Positions 28,661-30,066 of a DNA stretch of 30,066 bases are shown in pieces. The DNA is taken from positions 1 through 30,066 of the IMG/VR virus record IMGVR_UViG_3300020205_000528; one strand, given 5' to 3'. The stretch is from a virus. The notes below the pieces were generated by a model, which worked only from the letters and a program-made list of their open reading frames with translations, had not been told where the DNA came from and did no database searches. The position numbers and the translations under genes are program-made. The stretch's first letter is position 1. Each line of letters begins with the position of its first letter.

Positions 28661-28857
28661 TTGCCTACTGCGACTACATTGCCAAGCGCATCAAGGATGC
28701 TTTAACAGCGCCTGATTTGGAAAACAATATCCTTGGTCACATTGGCAACGTCAACTATGACCTTGGCGACAATGGCGAGTTTTACAGCACCACAAAGACC
28801 ATTCACGTGTTGGATGTCACTGGGAAAAAATACAAAATTACCGTCGAAGAAGAGTAA
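28657..28857 (+). CDS. Small hypothetical protein, 66 aa
   Basis: The product (IAYCDYIAKRIKDALTAPDL, then DNGEFYSTTKTIHVLDVTGK) has a helical start and a strand-rich end. No motif is recognised. It is followed three bases later by a miniprotein gene. Confidence 0.6.
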   Translation: MIAYCDYIAKRIKDALTAPDLENNILGHIGNVNYDLGDNGEFYSTTKTIHVLDVTGKKYKITVEEE

Positions 28858-28860
28858 AAT

Positions 28861-28977
28861 ATGATCAATTACCTTATGATTGTTTTCCTTCTCACGTTGG
28901 GGACAATCATAGGTATTGGCGTCCTAATCATCTTCATCAACTTGATATGGTTCCTTGAAAGTGGAGAAAGCGATTGA
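28861..28977 (+). CDS. 38-residue membrane miniprotein
   Basis: The frame encodes MINYLMIVFLLTLGTIIGIG followed by VLIIFINLIWFLESGESD, a single long hydrophobic helix with an acidic C-terminal tail. The ribosome site is weak (AAGAGT). Its stop overlaps the TTG start of the next gene. It fills a gap that would otherwise be 116 bases long. Confidence 0.65.
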   Translation: MINYLMIVFLLTLGTIIGIGVLIIFINLIWFLESGESD

Positions 28978-29249
28978 ACTCATCACCACCTACACCTCTT
29001 CCCCTCGTGGAGATCACGGGAGCAGGGGACTCAAGATCACTTGGGGAAAAGCTTATAGGTGTACAGCTTGTCGACACGTATGGACGCTTCGGACAACAGC
29101 CGAGTCCCACGAGTGTCGAGGAGATATGGAGCGTGGAATACTGTCGCCAAAACCCTCAGAAAGCCGCTGAAGCCATTAAAACCCTTCAGTTGATGCTAGA
29201 CACCATAGAGGTAGAGCTAAAAGAAATCATGGCGATTGTGAGCAAATAA
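28974..29249 (+). CDS. Hypothetical protein preceding the terminase, 91 aa
   Basis: The TTG at 28974 (TTGA overlap) has GGAG seven bases upstream, better than the site of the competing frame at 28955-29170. The C-terminal half (NPQKAAEAIKTLQLMLDTIE, then VELKEIMAIVSK) is clearly helical; the N-terminus is Pro/Ser-rich. Function unknown. A second weaker frame in the same region shows a Cys pattern (YRCTACRHVW) but has no ribosome site. Confidence 0.55.
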   Translation: MNSSPPTPLPLVEITGAGDSRSLGEKLIGVQLVDTYGRFGQQPSPTSVEEIWSVEYCRQNPQKAAEAIKTLQLMLDTIEVELKEIMAIVSK

Positions 29250-29275
29250 GATTCCATGTAAACTACAGGTTAAAG
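29236..29275 (+). promoter_or_regulatory. Possible promoter and weak operator-like site 5 before terS
   Basis: TTGTGA (29236-29241) and TAAACT (29259-29264) are 17 bases apart. TGTAAACT-ACA-GGTTAAAG (29257-29275) keeps one good half of the operator and a poor second half. Both elements are weak, and the AAAGGAG site lies 14 bases before the terS ATG. Confidence 0.35.
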
Positions 29276-29292
29276 GAGCCGTTGAAATTATT

Positions 29293-29787
29293 ATGGCAAC
29301 ACAACCAAAACACGCAGGTGGGCGTCCATCCAAATACACCGAAGAGCTAGGCATCAAGATCTGCGCACTACTAGCCGCAGGTACACCTGTTACGAAAATA
29401 GTTCTCTTAGACGATATGCCTAGTCAACAGACTGTATATACGTGGTTAAGAAAACACCCTGAGTTTCTTGAGATGTATGAGATTGCAAGGCAAGACTTAG
29501 CTCATACGATGGCTAATCAAATCCAAGAGATCATTGATGAAAAGCCCCTACAGATCGTGGATGAGGCAGGCAACATCAAGTACGACTCAGGCAGTATTGC
29601 TGATAAGCGCCTACGTATGGATGGTAGGAAGTGGTTAGCGGCTAAGTACCTACCCAGAGTCTATGGTGAGCGCACTGTGGTGGCTGGTGACGCTGAAGCA
29701 CCACTGTCTCATAAGGTGAGCTTCGATACGTTTGAGACGGTGATCGAGGCAATCGAGACTCGTAGGCAGGCTAAGGCGCATGGCTGA
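29293..29787 (+). CDS. terS: Terminase small subunit
   Basis: The protein has 164 residues. KHAGGRPSKYTEELGIKICA followed by LLAAGTPVTKIVLLDDMPSQ, then QTVYTWLRKHPEFLEMYEIA is the HTH-bearing N-terminal region of terminase small subunits, and ARQDLAHTMANQIQEIIDE continues into the oligomerisation helices. The end is an acidic-to-basic tail. TerS binds the packaging site and stimulates TerL. It is followed in an eight-base overlap by the large subunit. Confidence 0.85.
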   Translation: MATQPKHAGGRPSKYTEELGIKICALLAAGTPVTKIVLLDDMPSQQTVYTWLRKHPEFLEMYEIARQDLAHTMANQIQEIIDEKPLQIVDEAGNIKYDSGSIADKRLRMDGRKWLAAKYLPRVYGERTVVAGDAEAPLSHKVSFDTFETVIEAIETRRQAKAHG

Positions 29788-30066
29788 CCATATTGTTGAA
29801 CTCCTGCGAAACCATGAAGTACGAGAGCAGTATGCCAACCTCCCCCCAGAACTCAGAGCCGCCTTCGATTGGCGAACAAAGTGGCTATCCCAAGCTCATG
29901 ACCATCAGATCGCCCCTCCCGACAGTTGGTGGTCGATATGGCTCCTGTTGGCTGGTAGGGGGGCTGGGAAGACCAGAACAGCCGCAGAACAGATCGGTTG
30001 GTGGGCATGGACAGAACCCAACACACGTTGGCTTGTAGCCGCTCCTACCTCCGCTGACGTACGTGC
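29780..30066 (+). CDS. terL: Terminase large subunit, N-terminal part (cut by the window end)
   Basis: The frame from ATG 29780 runs to the window end and gives 95 residues. The Walker A motif is GRGAGKT (residues 59-65), in LLAGRGAGKTRTAAEQIGWW, preceded by WWSIWLLL and followed by TRWLVAAPT. This is the ATPase start of large terminase subunits of phages. The nuclease domain is outside the window. Overlap with terS supports the start. Confidence 0.92.
   Translation, partial: MADHIVELLRNHEVREQYANLPPELRAAFDWRTKWLSQAHDHQIAPPDSWWSIWLLLAGRGAGKTRTAAEQIGWWAWTEPNTRWLVAAPTSADVR

Noticed and set aside
28697-28711. Half operator CTTTAACAGCG inside a coding region
   Set aside because: Only one arm matches and it is not near promoter elements.
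28955-29170. Plus-strand frame with a CTAC/HEC Cys pattern
   Set aside because: It has no ribosome site and competes with the 28974-29249 frame, which has a good site and a helical C-terminus.
29793-30038. Plus-strand frame in the terminase region
   Set aside because: Wrong frame; the frame from 29780 carries the Walker A motif.

Overview
This window reads as part of a tailed double-stranded DNA phage genome, probably a short-tailed (podovirus-like) phage of a Gram-negative host. The reasons are a terminase pair at the right end, an adaptor and stabilisation protein of the kind that close a short-tailed virion, a lytic transglycosylase among putative ejection proteins, an Rz/Rz1 spanin pair (which needs an outer membrane), and very dense packing with ATGA/GTGA/TTGA start-stop overlaps. 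A freshwater betaproteobacterial host is only an impression from the gene style (DUF1376 replication protein, Cro/YdaS-like regulator). No integrase, portal, capsid or DNA polymerase is visible. Portal and capsid genes probably follow the terminase beyond base 30066, so the window looks cut from a larger, possibly circularly permuted map.

Layout. Bases 1-4131 (+) hold a glycosyltransferase remnant cut by the window edge, two tandem seven-repeat RCC1 beta-propeller proteins, a tail-associated small protein, a methyltransferase and an adenylylsulfate-kinase-like P-loop protein. Bases 4145-6987 (+) are a complex lysis and membrane cassette: an XhlA-like protein, a membrane protein that appears to start at ATT, a membrane protein with an overlapping lipoprotein, two two-helix holin candidates, Rz with a nested Rz1, and an M15 peptidase endolysin. 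Bases 7018-19257 (+) are virion genes: adaptor, fibre-like protein, stabilisation protein with two inserted modules, a 1232-residue protein with the conserved ADGEFV-type C-terminus, two probable internal proteins, and an SLT-domain protein. A rho-independent terminator at 19304-19332 ends this late block.

Bases 19331-23280 (-) are a convergent operon that includes a Cas4/RecB-type exonuclease, a putative single-strand-binding protein with an acidic DDMPF tail, a nuclease-like protein, a lipoprotein and several small membrane or unknown proteins. A divergent control region at 23281-23405 separates it from a Cro/YdaS-like regulator. Bases 23748-29249 (+) hold replication and recombination genes (DUF1376 initiator-like protein, a lambda P-like candidate, RusA, an HNH/Ref-like nuclease) and many small genes, followed by terS and the beginning of terL.

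The most notable feature is a family of 19-bp operator-like palindromes with 8-bp arms and a 3-bp centre, close to CTTTAACA-N3-TGTTAAAG. They lie in the promoter of the minus operon and in three intergenic promoters of the plus early region, with a fifth weak copy before terS. They look like a phage regulon for the Cro/YdaS-like protein, whose own transcript is probably leaderless. A candidate replication origin, with short direct repeats next to an A-rich tract, lies inside the DUF1376 gene, as the lambda origin lies inside gene O.
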